A DNA stretch of 54,175 nt from the NCBI RefSeq assembly GCF_000002865.3, contig NW_001865050.1, forward strand, positions 473,583 through 527,757, written 5' to 3'. The DNA comes from Monosiga brevicollis MX1 (Eukaryota; Opisthokonta; Choanoflagellata; Craspedida; Salpingoecidae). The first letter of the stretch is position 1; each line of letters begins with the position of its first letter. This document shows, piece after piece, positions 44,201-54,139 of this stretch. The translations under genes and the position numbers were made by a program. The notes under the pieces are model-generated. The model made no database searches and was not told the DNA's origin. It was given only the letters and a program-made list of their open reading frames with translations.

Positions 44201-44315
44201 AGTTCTCTTACCCTTGTTTTCTTCCTCTCTCTTTTTTTTTTCTTTTTCCACTCACGTAGGTGCTTTGGATTATCAGTCCTTCGCCACCGCGCTGTACGGC
44301 GAGTCAGAGTTGTAG
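41240..44315 (+). CDS. ACTN: Alpha-actinin (calcium-regulated actin cross-linker)
   Basis: Antiparallel dimer that bundles F-actin. Exons 41240-41329, 41521-41755, 41852-44119 and 44260-44315, in phase, 882 aa (animal non-muscle forms about 890). It starts MAATSQSAAFAEQEEGPRVL. CH1 spans about 31-135 (TFTAWINSHLRK, DLCDGKLLLQLVEII, NVGKALNFIQSKGV); CH2 spans about 139-250 ([33 protein letters not shown]). The spectrin-repeat rod covers about 260-730, long enough for four repeats. EF-hand 1 is DKDKSGRLERREF (about 748) and EF-hand 2 is DLNKEGTVTFDEF (about 792). Both loops keep acidic ligands, so Ca2+ control as in non-muscle isoforms is likely. The C-terminal EF3/4 ends FATALYGESEL, matching the GESDL end that binds titin or PDZ partners. 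Most of the gene is one 2.27-kb exon. Confidence 0.97.
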
Positions 44316-44913
44316 ATCGGAAGATGACACTTGTTGTTTTCTATCAGGTGATCGGTGTTTCTCAATTGCTGCTTATGCCACCGCGTGTTGGGTGCTTCCC
44401 AGTTGGCTAGTGTCTGATTCGCCACTTCCGTGTGCGGCTCAAACCCTTTCAGCTCGGTCTTCAAGCACATGTTTCCCCTTCCTCTCTTGTTCCAGTCTTT
44501 TTGTGTTGGTGTTGGTATTTCTTTTTTTACAAATAATTTGTCACAAACGACTGCCAGCAAAAGCGAGAAAAATGTTTCGCTGCGCTTGCATCGTTATGGA
44601 CTGCAAACCAACGGACAAGATCAGAAGAATTTATTCCCATATCATCCTTTGCGCAGTCAACAAGATCCGATCGCTGATGTTCTGCCTTTCTGCCCCAGTG
44701 ACACAACCCACTCGTCTCCTTGTGATCTTCAAAAAATGCTTCAACCTTTGTTTTCTTTTTTTTTTTTTCAACCAACAACAACAACAACATCAAGCCAAGT
44801 TTCAATTTTGTCTGCTGTTGCTTTTTTTCCCCTTGTCCACTCTTCCTGTTCAGTGGGTTTGACTTGCGACCCCAACAGCTTCACCAACAGCTTCACCAAC
44901 AGCTACAGCAACC
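44316..44913. other. Intergenic spacer, alpha-actinin to aminoacylase
   Basis: About 600 bp, T- and pyrimidine-rich, with a T-run at 44756-44768 and a tandem CACCAACAGCTT repeat just before the aminoacylase start. It presumably holds the 3'UTR and a promoter; there is no coding signal. Confidence 0.5.
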
Positions 44914-46854
44914 ATGGCAGCCAAGCCTTCTGCTGCCTCCGAGCCCGAGGCCAAGCGAGCCCATGTGACTGAGGGTGGTCAGGCTGGTGATGAGCACCCG
45001 GCCGTGACGCGCTTTCGCGATTACCTGCGCATCAACACGATGCAGCCCACACCAGACTATGGTGAGCCTTCCGCGTTGAAGTTTATCTTCCTTCAACAGG
45101 GAAGAGCAGCAGAGAAGAACAGAGAGACCAGGGAAAATGGCGCGCTGGCAGCGGGGCTTGCTTTCATTTTACTGAACTGATTGACACCGCAGAGGCTGCG
45201 GCTGTCTTCCTTGAAGGGCAGGCCAAAGACCTTGGCTTCGAAGTGCGACGCTGGGAAGGTACGAGACCGACCCTGGCTTCACCAGTACACATATTCCGTA
45301 TTCCGTGCACACTTGGGCTGAGAGAGATGGATCATCTCTCACGCCAGTGAATTCAATCTATCTGAACATGCACAGGCGTGCCTGGCAAGCCAGCGGTTAT
45401 CATGACCTGCCCGGGCACTGATCCAACCCTGCCCTCAGTCGTTCTCAACTCGCACATCGATGTCGTGCCTGTTTTCGAGGTCTGCTCTGCTGGGGCATTT
45501 CACGCATCCAAGCGCGTCAGCTGCGATTTCTCAATCTCTGCTGTGGTCCATGGCACAGGAACACTGGAAGCACCCCCCGTTTGCTGCGGTCAAGGAGGAT
45601 GGCTGGATTTACGCCCGCGGCTCGCAAGATATGAAATGCGTTGGCATGCAGTAGTGCGTACAACTCTGCAATGTCAACCACTGGGCGCATGGTCGTCACA
45701 AAATGCTTGTCCTTCTCGCTGACCTGCCTCATTTTCACATCATATCTGTCGAATCGTATCATTGCTTGGGGGTTCCGTAGTCTTGAGGCTCTCCGCGAGC
45801 TTCGCGCTGCCGGTGCCTCGTTTGCGCGGACCATCCACTTGACATTTGTGCCAGGTATCCCTCGTACTCGACGCCGCTCGTTCCTTCTCTCTATCTCTGT
45901 GTCTCTGTGTCTCTGTGTCTCTGTGTCTCTGTGTCTCTGTGTCTCTGTGTCTCTGTGTCTCTGTGTCTCTGTGTCTCCTTGAGGTGACAGATCAGCTTTT
46001 GCTTGGGTTGTTTGGGGTGCGTCATAGATGAGGAAATTGGCGGCCATGATGGCATGGAACGCTTTGTAGAGGATCCACTCTTCAAAGAGCTGAACATCGG
46101 TATGCACTCTTGAAGCGGCATTAAATGCCACCATCGCCCACACTATGATCTCTTGTCTGTCACCAACTGCCCAATTGTATGCCGCAGGCGTGGCCTTGGA
46201 CGAAGGTCTGGCCAGCGAGAACGACAAGTTTCCGGTGTACTATGGCGAACGGGTCCCGTGGTGGGTCACGGTCAAATGTACTGGGCAGCCGGGTCATGGC
46301 TCTCGCTTCTTGCCCAAGACAGCGATGGAGCGCCTGGTAAGCACTTCGAACTCACTTTTGCAAACACCCGTCAAGCCTCTTTCTTCCCATAATGTCATGG
46401 GCTTGCGCCAAACCGTGTAGGTGGGTGTGATCAACAAATTCCTCAAGTTTCGTGGCGAGCAAGAAGCCATCTTGCTCAACGATCCCACAAAGACGCTGGG
46501 TGATGTCACGACGGTCAATCTCACCATGCTCAATGGTGGCGTGCAATACAACGTTATTCCAGCTGAGGCCGGTGCTGGTAAGACTGCAGCGTGCAGACTC
46601 GCTTCTCGTAGAGCCTGCCAGTGTTAAACCACTCAGCCCTTGACCCTCTTTTCTCACTGTAACAGGCTTTGATATGCGCATTCCGCCCACCGTGAATCTG
46701 CAAGAGCTCAAGGCCACCTTGGACGAATGGATGGCTGGAGAAGGTATCAGTTACACCTTCAAACAGGTCTATTGGAACAACCCCGTCACCGACATTTCCG
46801 ACAAGAACTTGTATTGGTCTGCGTTTGCTGCCGCATGTGGCCGTTGGTAAGCTT

Positions 46855-46885
<31 letters not shown>

Positions 46886-47278
46886 GTTTGGGCAGAAGTA
46901 CCGCACGCGCACGAGGTTAAGCTGCCCCGCATGTTTTGTGGCTCTCACGCTGACATCGTCGTTATTGCAGCAACATCGACATTGAGCCTCAGATCTTTCC
47001 AGCTGCCACTGACAGGTGCGTGTATAGAGCTCTTTGACGGGGTCGTTCTACCGCCACATCACCTCATCGGCGTGAAACATGCGCTAATCGTTGCTGTGCC
47101 TAGCCGCTACCTTCGCTGTGCCAATATCCCGGCGATTGGGTTCTCTCCCATGAACAACACGCCTGTACTGCTTCATGATCACAACGAGCGTCTACATGAG
47201 GACGTCTACATTCGCGGCATTGCCATTTACAAAGAAATTTTGCCAGCGCTTGCCAATCTGCCTGCTATCCAAGCTTGA
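44914..47278 (+). CDS. ACY1: Aminoacylase-1 (N-acyl-L-amino-acid amidohydrolase)
   Basis: Cytosolic zinc enzyme that hydrolyses N-acetyl amino acids. Exons 44914-45061, 45193-45258, 45376-45479, 45559-45653, 45781-45854, 46028-46099, 46188-46336, 46421-46577, 46666-46846, 46971-47015 and 47104-47278; all phases agree, 421 aa (human 408). An N-terminal extension of about 24 residues precedes [16 protein letters not shown]20 metal and catalytic motifs are complete: [37 protein letters not shown] and [12 protein letters not shown]. The dimerisation-domain signature GRPGH-type motif reads GQPGHGSRF. One intron carries a TCTCTGTG array and another a T-run of about 27. It is convergent with the EEP nuclease gene. 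Confidence 0.97.
45896..45976. repeat. (TCTCTGTG)n octamer array in an ACY1 intron
   Basis: About ten units of TCTCTGTG within the intron after exon 5, only about 50 bp from the downstream exon. Confidence 0.93.
46859..46885. repeat. Poly(T) tract in an ACY1 intron
   Basis: About 27 consecutive T residues, starting a few bases after the exon 9 donor. Confidence 0.9.
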
Positions 47279-47472
47279 GCCCTGCTCTTGCGATAAAATG
47301 CTCTCACTCAGGTGCGCAACGTCTTGACACATCACGGGATATGAGTTTTGGACGTTAAATCGGTGAATGAAGACGAGAAATTTTGACCAATGATGGCACG
47401 GAGACCAGTCAAATTCATTACCAACACTTCAGTGCTCAACTCGGCTTGCATCAGCATCGTGATACACGTGTG

Positions 47473-49955
47473 TCAATTTGCAACATGCACATCGGCCCAG
47501 ATTAGAAGATGATCCGAGGGCTCGCGCGCATTCGGGTAAGGTCCATCCTGGACGTTCTCGCGATGGGGTATCACACTTGCCGCCGATGCGCCCAGCTTGG
47601 GCGCAAGAAAGATGTAATCCAGTGTGCCGCAAAACTTGTTGTCGGGTGTTGTGGCCATGTTGGTGTGATCCGGCTCTTTGCCATGCACCAATCTGTTGAG
47701 CATTGTTGGTGAGCAGAGAAAACAAAGGCTCGTGAGTTGCTAGATCGGCAGGTGCTTCAAGCGGGCGCGCGTATTTCAATTGCTTTCAGGCATGCCACGG
47801 GCTGCCATTGATCTGATCCAAACTTGCCGAAGCGCGCTTTGGAAGGGCTCTTGCAACTGAGCTTTCCATGAGGCTTGAAGCAGGGCAGGGCAAGATGGAC
47901 TGCTTTTGGCAAGTGAGCCTGGGCACATCAGAGTGAGCCAAACACCGCAAACTCGACAGAGAAAACACAAGTAGCACAAACCTGTTGTCAGAAGATGATA
48001 GCAGTCCGAGTCGGGCTGGAAGTTGAAATCACCTGCCAAGACATATGGCACATCTTGGGCCCACTTTTGGACCAGCTGACCCACTGTTGCGGCGTGCGCG
48101 CCCATGATCTACCCAATGGGCCAGCCCAAGCACAGGATCGCATGATTGTGGCGCTCGGCACAGCCCTCCTACTTCCCCAAGTGCTGTGCCAGTTACATCC
48201 ACATGCAGCAAAAGCCAACCTTGGGATAACGAAAAGCGCAGGGCATATGATACGTCGCAACAACCAGTTCTTGATCTAAACGCCACCAAAGCAAAGCCAC
48301 GCACGTAAAAAGCTGGCACATGGCAGGTCTACAACCACAGTGCACCCAGCTTCACAAACTCTGCCCAGAGATTGCAGCTCAGTTTGCGCACCAGGGTCAG
48401 CTGCAACGGTAAAGCGGCCCAGGATCAGACAGTTTTTGCGCTGCGCCGCTGTGATCAACTGCTCGTATTCCACGTCAAGTGACATGCTCTCAGAGTCATC
48501 AACATCTGCGAGCGTGCTGAGTCCTTCAGCCGGCACCGCTTCAGGATCCATGCTAGAAGCCTTGCTTGCTGACACGGCTTCAGACTGCTCCTGTCATAAG
48601 TTCATATCAATGCAAAATGAGTGAAGCCAGACCATATACGTTTGGCAAACGCAGCTGGAGCGAAAGCACTTACCTGGCCCGCGCCAAAGAGCGAGAATAG
48701 TCCTACGAATCATTGAGGCGAGCATTTCGAGTCGTTGGCATGGCACCAGAGATCAACACAAGAAGAATCATAGATAGCATACCACCAAGCAGACTTTCGT
48801 CCTTCTGAGCCACTTTCGCTTGCTCTGCTGCTTCGCGCTCCTAGATTGAGCAGGTGTTGTGGATTAGCAATCAACCCCATCAGCACCAATCGCCTACAAA
48901 TCGATAATCTGCGTAACGAAGAAGAATGGGCACCCAAAGCACGATGGCCTTCAAAAACCAGCCACATACCTTTTGCTGTCCACGGCGTGCCTCTTGTACT
49001 GCGCGTGCCAGGGCCTCACGCTCTTCCGGTTCCGGTGCTCGTGGAGCAAGGTATTCACCCACACGCAGGCACTGCATGTCACTCATGGCAAACGTCTACC
49101 AAATCATGCCTGCTGAGCCAAGGCAAAGAAAACAACAACAAAAAAAAAAGCAGAATCGAGCCCTTCGAACATTGAAGGGACCAGGCAGCCAGATGCTTCA
49201 CAAACAGACAAAACTCAAGGCACGGGGAACCATTTCAAGGACAAGTAAAAATGCTGGGAAGAGAACCCCTACCTCATGTGGCCATGCAATGCCCACACCC
49301 ATCACGGGCTTGTAGTTGTACAGGGCAAGTGAATAGCCATTCTAGTCGGATCATGTTCGAGCCTGTGTGAGGTTGCGCGGTGCACGCTCGAGAAATAGCA
49401 CAGGGCTGACTCATCCGGGTTTAGCAGCACAAGCACACCTGAGCAAAGAAGGCATGCATTGCGCCAAACCAATCGTCCCCGACCTCCTGTGCTCCAAACC
49501 ACAACGCATCATACGATCAGATGCCACTGTGCTGATACGACAGGTTGCAAAAGAGAGATGCTACAAGGGTGTTTTTGCACCTGAAGGCAAATGATGGACT
49601 TGTCAGCCACGAACGGCTGGAGCTGCTGAAGGATGCTCTATAATCGAGACACAGCAAGCACAAAGCAAATCAGGCAAGAGACATAAACGAGCATAAGCAG
49701 CCCGGCCTCGCTGCTGAGATGAGGGTACCCGATGCACCACGAACATCCAAGCGAGCGCGTGGCTCCAGAACGGCAGGATCACAAGCAGGGAAGGCTCTAC
49801 GACGATGGCACAGCGTGAATCAAAGCTGACGGTCACACAACTCTATGCTCTCCTGCGAAAAAAAGCCTGCATCTCACGTACTGGGCATTGCAATAACGAG
49901 GCGTCAGCACATTGTATGTCACGATGCGAGCCAAGGGAGCCATCCTTGTGGTCAT
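47473..49955 (-). CDS. CCR4/nocturnin/Angel-like EEP-family nuclease
   Basis: Member of the endonuclease/exonuclease/phosphatase superfamily; mRNA deadenylase or 2',5'-phosphodiesterase activity is likely. Thirteen exons: 49955-49882, 49796-49745, 49637-49581, 49486-49439, 49341-49273, 49095-48970, 48840-48783, 48702-48674, 48590-48356 (or to 48320), 48275-48220, 48108-47982, 47918-47824 and 47739-47473. Phases agree, giving 430 or 442 aa. Motifs in order: IVTYNVLTPRYC; IICLQEVGDDWFGAM with the metal-binding Glu; NGYSLALYNYKPV; VVATYHMPCAFRYPK; YVLAGDFNFQPDS; GKEPDHTN; GTLDYIFLAP; EPSDHLLIWADV with the catalytic Asp-His. A charged insertion of roughly 130 residues sits between the first and second halves of the fold (REALARAVQEARRGQQK, VDDSESMSLDVEYE). 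The precise subfamily is not settled. Confidence 0.87.
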
Positions 49956-50218
49956 GACCGCTCTGAAAAACTTGTGCTGCAACCACCCGACAAAAAAAAA
50001 AACACAGAATCTGATGCTCACTCTCAAACAAGGCAATCATCAGATCTGGTTTTGAAATTTTATTTCCGAGTCAAGAAGTTTATTTTCGATTCCGTCAACT
50101 TCCAATCAGAACATGTGTTTTGTCATACCGCAGACATTAGTTCAAAATATCTGTTTGGATTTGGCGTTGTAAAGTGACCGTTGCAAGGGTGGCATCGTTC
50201 ATTTTGTGAACCGCGATC
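49956..50218. promoter_or_regulatory. Short divergent promoter, EEP nuclease / novel gene
   Basis: Only 263 bp separate the two divergent start codons, so both 5'UTRs and promoters must share it. It has an A-run at about 49992-50001 and an AT-rich core at 50050-50095. Confidence 0.55.
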
Positions 50219-52234
50219 ATGGCAGCATCGCATCCGCACCTCCAGGGTGCCAGTGATTTGCAACGGATGGCTGTGCCGCCTATGGAAGGGAATGATGAGG
50301 ACGATGACGTAGGTTTGCCTGCGTTGGCCAAAGTGGTTGGACTTTTGCTGTGATCCGCTCCCTCACGCGCTTATTGCTCGGTGTCAAGGAAAGCTTTCCA
50401 ATGTTTCCGTTCCCTGACAAGGCCTGCATTCCCGATACTGCATGGAATGCAGGGCCTCGACGGGAGAGTGCGTTCATCTCTGCTGTCTATCATATTTCCA
50501 GGGCTGCAAGAGAGTTCAAGCTGGCAATGTGGGCCGTTCGAACAGATAGCGGCAAAAAACTTCGCACCTCTATTCCTTTGGGGCCAGGCGATAGCCGTTT
50601 TCGAGGACTAGATCCAACCACTGCGGATCAACTGGAGCGTTTTTCGCTAAGGTTAGTCTTATCGGGTCTATTTTTCCTAATAGGGGATGTGTGTCTCCGT
50701 TGGCTTGACTTACAAGCGGTCTCGTATTGCCCGATGGTGGACAGCCCGGATGAGGATAGTATTTTTGCGCTCTGTCGAACGCGCTATCCACCTGACGGCC
50801 GAGCACTACAGAGAAACATCACAGGGCTGGTTTGCAAAGTGCCAACCAGAGACAAATCAGATAATAATGGCGAGGTCATTATTGCTCAGCGCTACCTTCA
50901 AACCTGGGCTTTCTTGACGCGCCTTGCTGCAAAGTAAGAGAATGTTTGGCCTCTCTACTCGTTCTTGTTCTTCTGAAATTCTCACGATGAGTCGCATCGA
51001 CCAGTTTGCGCCCGTGTTTAGCGTCTCTTCGCGCTCAATACGCTGGTCAAGAAGGTCATGTCCTCGGACCGCCACCTACGCCTGGACCTGAGGGGCAGTC
51101 AGATAATGAAGCATCTGAGCTTCTGTACTATGCCGAGATGATGATCACCACTACATATGCGCATTTGCGGCAAAGGCGCCATCTTCCTTCGGTGTCCTCG
51201 ATTATGCCACGAAAAGGCGCCACACAAAACCGCGTGCTGACCATGATCTACCGAACTCTTGCGGCACTGCTTGATTGGTTTGACGAAGATAATCCAGTTA
51301 TTTGTGAACCAGAGGAGAATGGCACATCGGGCCATCGGCCGGCTCTCATTTGGACAAAGGTGAGGTTTGCGTGCTGGCGTGCTGTGTGTGATACTCTACG
51401 GTATGCCCGTACGCGTCGCATTTCTCATTTGAGTTGCGTTAGCTCGCCGACGATATCAAGTCATGGGAACAAATGCGACGCATGCGAACAGCCGTTGACT
51501 TCGGCGTGACTGTTCGTGAGCTAAAGGCGTACCGGGCCTGCGTCGCTCAAGGACTGGTTGCGGCAAAGCCTATCTCTGCTTCAGCCCTCGCCTTCTTCGA
51601 GCGAGAGGATCTCTCCGATGAAGAAGACGAGGTCACTGTCCCCATGAATGCCTCTCCTTTACAACCTGGTGCTCGAGAGCGCCGTCGTTCTCGTGCGAAG
51701 CGACGCTCGAGTATGTCATCGAGGGCAAAAAGCTGCTTTCTATATTCGCCGCGCCTATTTTCTTATGATGATTGTTCCTCAGGTTTTTTTGAGGACTCTG
51801 AAGACCAAGATGATGATGATTCCTTTCGGAAAGCTATCTTGGCATCGATTGAGAGTGTGCGCCGAGTGGAGGAAGCAGATCGTCGCAAGGCAGATGAAGA
51901 GCGCCGTCGAGAAGCTGCTATGACGCTTCGAGAACAGGATCTTCGTCGCCAAGCCGAGGATCTAAAGCGTCAGGCGGAGGCCCAAAAACGCAGTGCCGAG
52001 TTGCGTGAGTTATTTGATGCTATGAAAAAGATGCAACAGACCACGCAAAAGGCCTTTCAGCAGACCATGCAACAGACCGTGCAACAGACGATGCAACAGA
52101 CCATGCAACAGGCCTTTCAGCAGGCCATGCAGCAGCAGCAGATCATGCAGCAGACCTTTCAGCAGACCATGCAGCAGACCATGCAGCAGTTGCAAATGAC
52201 CATACAGCAGGCTGTGCTTCTCAGGAACAAATGA
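50219..52234 (+). CDS. Uncharacterised protein with acidic, charged-helix and Gln-rich repeat regions
   Basis: I recognise no family. Five exons join in phase: 50219-50308, 50389-50933, 51005-51359, 51443-51710 and 51783-52234, 569 aa. It starts MAASHPHLQGASDLQRMAVP and has an early acidic patch (EGNDEDDD). Residues about 31-330 look globular and include SAVYHISRAAREFKLAMWAV, FALCRTRYPPDG, YLQTWAFLTRLAA and MIYRTLAALLDWFDEDNP. Then come LADDIKSWEQMRRMRTAVDF, a Ser/Arg-rich basic block (RERRRSRAKRRSS, possible nuclear signal), EDSEDQDDDD, a long Arg/Glu/Ala helix (about 430-505) and a C-terminus of QQTM-type repeats encoded by a 12-bp minisatellite. Splice sites are canonical, but the exon 2 acceptor is weak (TCAAG). 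A nuclear or transcription-related role is only a guess. Confidence 0.68.
52049..52190 (+). repeat. 12-bp coding minisatellite (Gln-Gln-Thr-Met units)
   Basis: Repeats of ATGCARCAGACC, with variants reading TTTCAGCAG, in frame with the preceding gene. CAG and CAA codons are mixed, so the array is not a pure CAG expansion. Confidence 0.9.
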
Positions 52235-52679
52235 GTAGTATCGATGCGAGAGCGTACAGATGTACACAAAGATATCATCCAAAAAGAAGTGAGTTGCAGG
52301 ACATGCCGTGTCGATCAAAGAATTGATTGAATTTCATCTCTTTGACCAGCCTCAATCAATCAAGACCCTAACAGGTCATCAGGTCTCGGGCCGCACGTGT
52401 GCTCAAGCCAACTACCTGTGAGGTATTTATTAAGAGTTGGGGCGCTTGGACACCGAAACGCAGTGCCGTCATGTTAGGCAAGCCGTGCCGTCTTGAATCA
52501 ACACAAGATTATGCATCAGGTGAAGAAAGAGGAATCTGTCAGGCTCCAGCACGACTGGAGGCCGTCTTTGGGTTGCGAGGAAGCGCGTAAGTTTGAGGAA
52601 GCGTTTTGAGAGAGGTTTGAGAGACGTTCGTCGGGACGGAGCGAAAGCTTTGATGGTGTCTTGAGGTCAATTGAACCAG

Positions 52680-52766
52680 CTGCGGTCGGCAAGCATTCAC
52701 AGTGACCAGACCAGGTGCACCGTTAGAATAGCTGTAGAGTCGCTCAATCCCGAGGATAGGGAAAGT
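52680..52766 (+). repeat. 87-bp direct repeat, copy 1
   Basis: Identical to 52831-52917. It begins CTGCGGTCGGCAAGCATTCA and ends GATAGGGAAAGT. Copy starts are 151 bp apart. Confidence 0.95.
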
Positions 52767-52830
52767 TCACAAGAGAGCAGAGCACACAGGAGAGCAAGGG
52801 GAAGACAGAATGGCAGGGGGCTTGACGTAC

Positions 52831-52917
52831 CTGCGGTCGGCAAGCATTCACAGTGACCAGACCAGGTGCACCGTTAGAATAGCTGTAGAGTCGCTCAATC
52901 CCGAGGATAGGGAAAGT
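52831..52917 (+). repeat. 87-bp direct repeat, copy 2
   Basis: Exact copy of 52680-52766. The sequences following the two copies differ, with only loose similarity. Confidence 0.95.
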
Positions 52918-53002
52918 GCAACTCGTGCCCGACCGCAGGTGCCACAACAAAGGGAAACAACAGTAGTCACAAGCTTATTGCCCCAGGGCAGCTGCCCAGG
53001 CA

Positions 53003-53050
53003 TCGTGGGGACCGCGTCACACGCGGTGTTTACTCATGTGACTCCCACGA
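53003..53050. repeat. Nested inverted repeat
   Basis: Outer arms TCGTGGG (53003-53009) and CCCACGA (53044-53050) enclose an inner stem CCGCG-TCACA-CGCGG (53012-53026). A perfect palindrome GGGCAGCTGCCC lies just upstream at 52986-52997. Confidence 0.8.
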
Positions 53051-53230
53051 GGAGGATCAGGCCCAGGGGGTCCAAGTGTAGGTGTCAGTGTGAGGTCGTC
53101 GCAGCTATGGGATACCAATAGGAAGACCCATAGCGACCGATGCTGAGTGTGTGCAAAAGCAGTGGGGGTGCTCAAATGCGTGGAAGCACGGATTTGACGC
53201 TAACAGGAATCAGGCCTAGTAGGTCTAAGT

Positions 53231-54139
53231 GTGAGTGAGCAAGATGTTCTTCTCAGCGATCCCGCTCCGCCCATCGCTGCCAACGTGCTGGATGCCCAGC
53301 GCAAGGTCCTGCTAAAGACATCTGGCCACAGGCAACTCCTCGCCTGCCCATTTGGGCTTTGCAAATGCAAGGGGCCCCGCCTTGACCGCAAAGCCTGGGT
53401 CAATCATGTTCTACGCGAGCACCCCTACGACGAGCAAGCCACTGATCTGGTCAAGCAGGTGATGGAGGCCAAATTGGTCGCCCAGTGCAACAAGTGTCAC
53501 CTCTTCTTCGAAGCTGCTGGTATCAGTCAACACCGCTCCCGATGTGGTGCCAATCTGAAGCGAGCGAGCGAGGCGTTGTTTCATGCGGCTGGACACGACC
53601 TGCTTGAGATTATGCGTGGCGCTTGGCCCCAACAGTGTGTAGGGTCTCGCGTCAGCGTCTGCGAGCTGCTTAAGCTCGCCCGGCATCCACTGATGCAGCG
53701 CAGCCGCTACCCATCCAACGCCACCGAGACCAAGCTGATGGCTGCCACCCTGAGCCAGCTGTATTGGTCTGCCGTCCACTCGGACTATACCGCTGAAGAG
53801 CGAGAGATGTGCTGGGCTTTGATTTTGGCCTTGCCTAGCATGTTGTTGTCTGCTCCCTCGACCGCACTGTCTACGATTGACCTGCGCAATATGTTTCACG
53901 ATCGTCTCCGTTGGCTTGTGACGGGGCAACTAGGTCGGGTCGTGGACGCCATGCGCAAGGCAGTCGCACGCAAGCAGAGCCGTCGAGGACAGCTGAACGC
54001 CGGCGCGGGCGCCCACCCGAACGACGCAGTCGACCAGAGCCTCAGGTCGCTCGTCCGCGACCCGGACCTGGCGGACGAAGCCTGGGCAAACCACGTCACG
54101 AACCGTCTGAACCGAGGTCAGATTGCCAAAGCACTTTGA
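53231..54139 (+). CDS. Zinc-finger ORF resembling the N-terminal part of a retroelement protein (partial)
   Basis: A continuous open frame of about 302 codons. It has no ATG before about codon 77; the frame simply becomes usable at a GTG, so the real start is upstream by splicing, or the ORF is a remnant. A C2H2-like finger (CPFGLCKC, then HVLREH) at about 40-65 and a C2HC-like finger (CNKC, then HRSRC) at about 85-107 are followed by a helical region and RNRGQIAKAL-type residues (NRLNRGQIAKAL). Such an R-x-G-x-x-x-x-A segment precedes reverse transcriptase in many non-LTR and related retroelements. After the stop, a shifted frame reads HFDADKARAVIGNS to the window end, suggesting a frameshift or a missed intron. 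No reverse transcriptase is visible within the window. Recognition is by pattern only. Confidence 0.5.
   Translation: MSEQDVLLSDPAPPIAANVLDAQRKVLLKTSGHRQLLACPFGLCKCKGPRLDRKAWVNHVLREHPYDEQATDLVKQVMEAKLVAQCNKCHLFFEAAGISQHRSRCGANLKRASEALFHAAGHDLLEIMRGAWPQQCVGSRVSVCELLKLARHPLMQRSRYPSNATETKLMAATLSQLYWSAVHSDYTAEEREMCWALILALPSMLLSAPSTALSTIDLRNMFHDRLRWLVTGQLGRVVDAMRKAVARKQSRRGQLNAGAGAHPNDAVDQSLRSLVRDPDLADEAWANHVTNRLNRGQIAKAL

Larger units (their letters stand above)
52235..53230. other. Intergenic region with direct repeat and structured leader
   Basis: About 1 kb between the novel gene and the zinc-finger ORF. It includes an exact 87-bp direct repeat (52680-52766 and 52831-52917), nested inverted repeats at 52986-53050, and two related copies of an ATCAGGCCnAGnnGGTC segment at about 53057 and 53209. 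The layout resembles a retroelement 5' region. Confidence 0.6.

Noticed and set aside
45855-46027. Possible U12-type intron (donor GTATCCCTCG) in ACY1
   Set aside because: The acceptor is AG, and the nearest branch-like TCCTTGAG is about 45 nt away instead of 10-20; it fits an ordinary U2 intron.
47473-47780. Apparent frameshift near the 3' end of the EEP nuclease
   Set aside because: Using the acceptor at 47740 (ATCTAG then CAACTC) joins exon 12 to the last exon in phase 0, so no frameshift is needed.
50640-50700. Candidate intron (AAG-GTTAGT donor, CTAATAG acceptor) in the novel gene
   Set aside because: The phases do not match, whereas the sequence is open straight through and joins correctly to exon 3.
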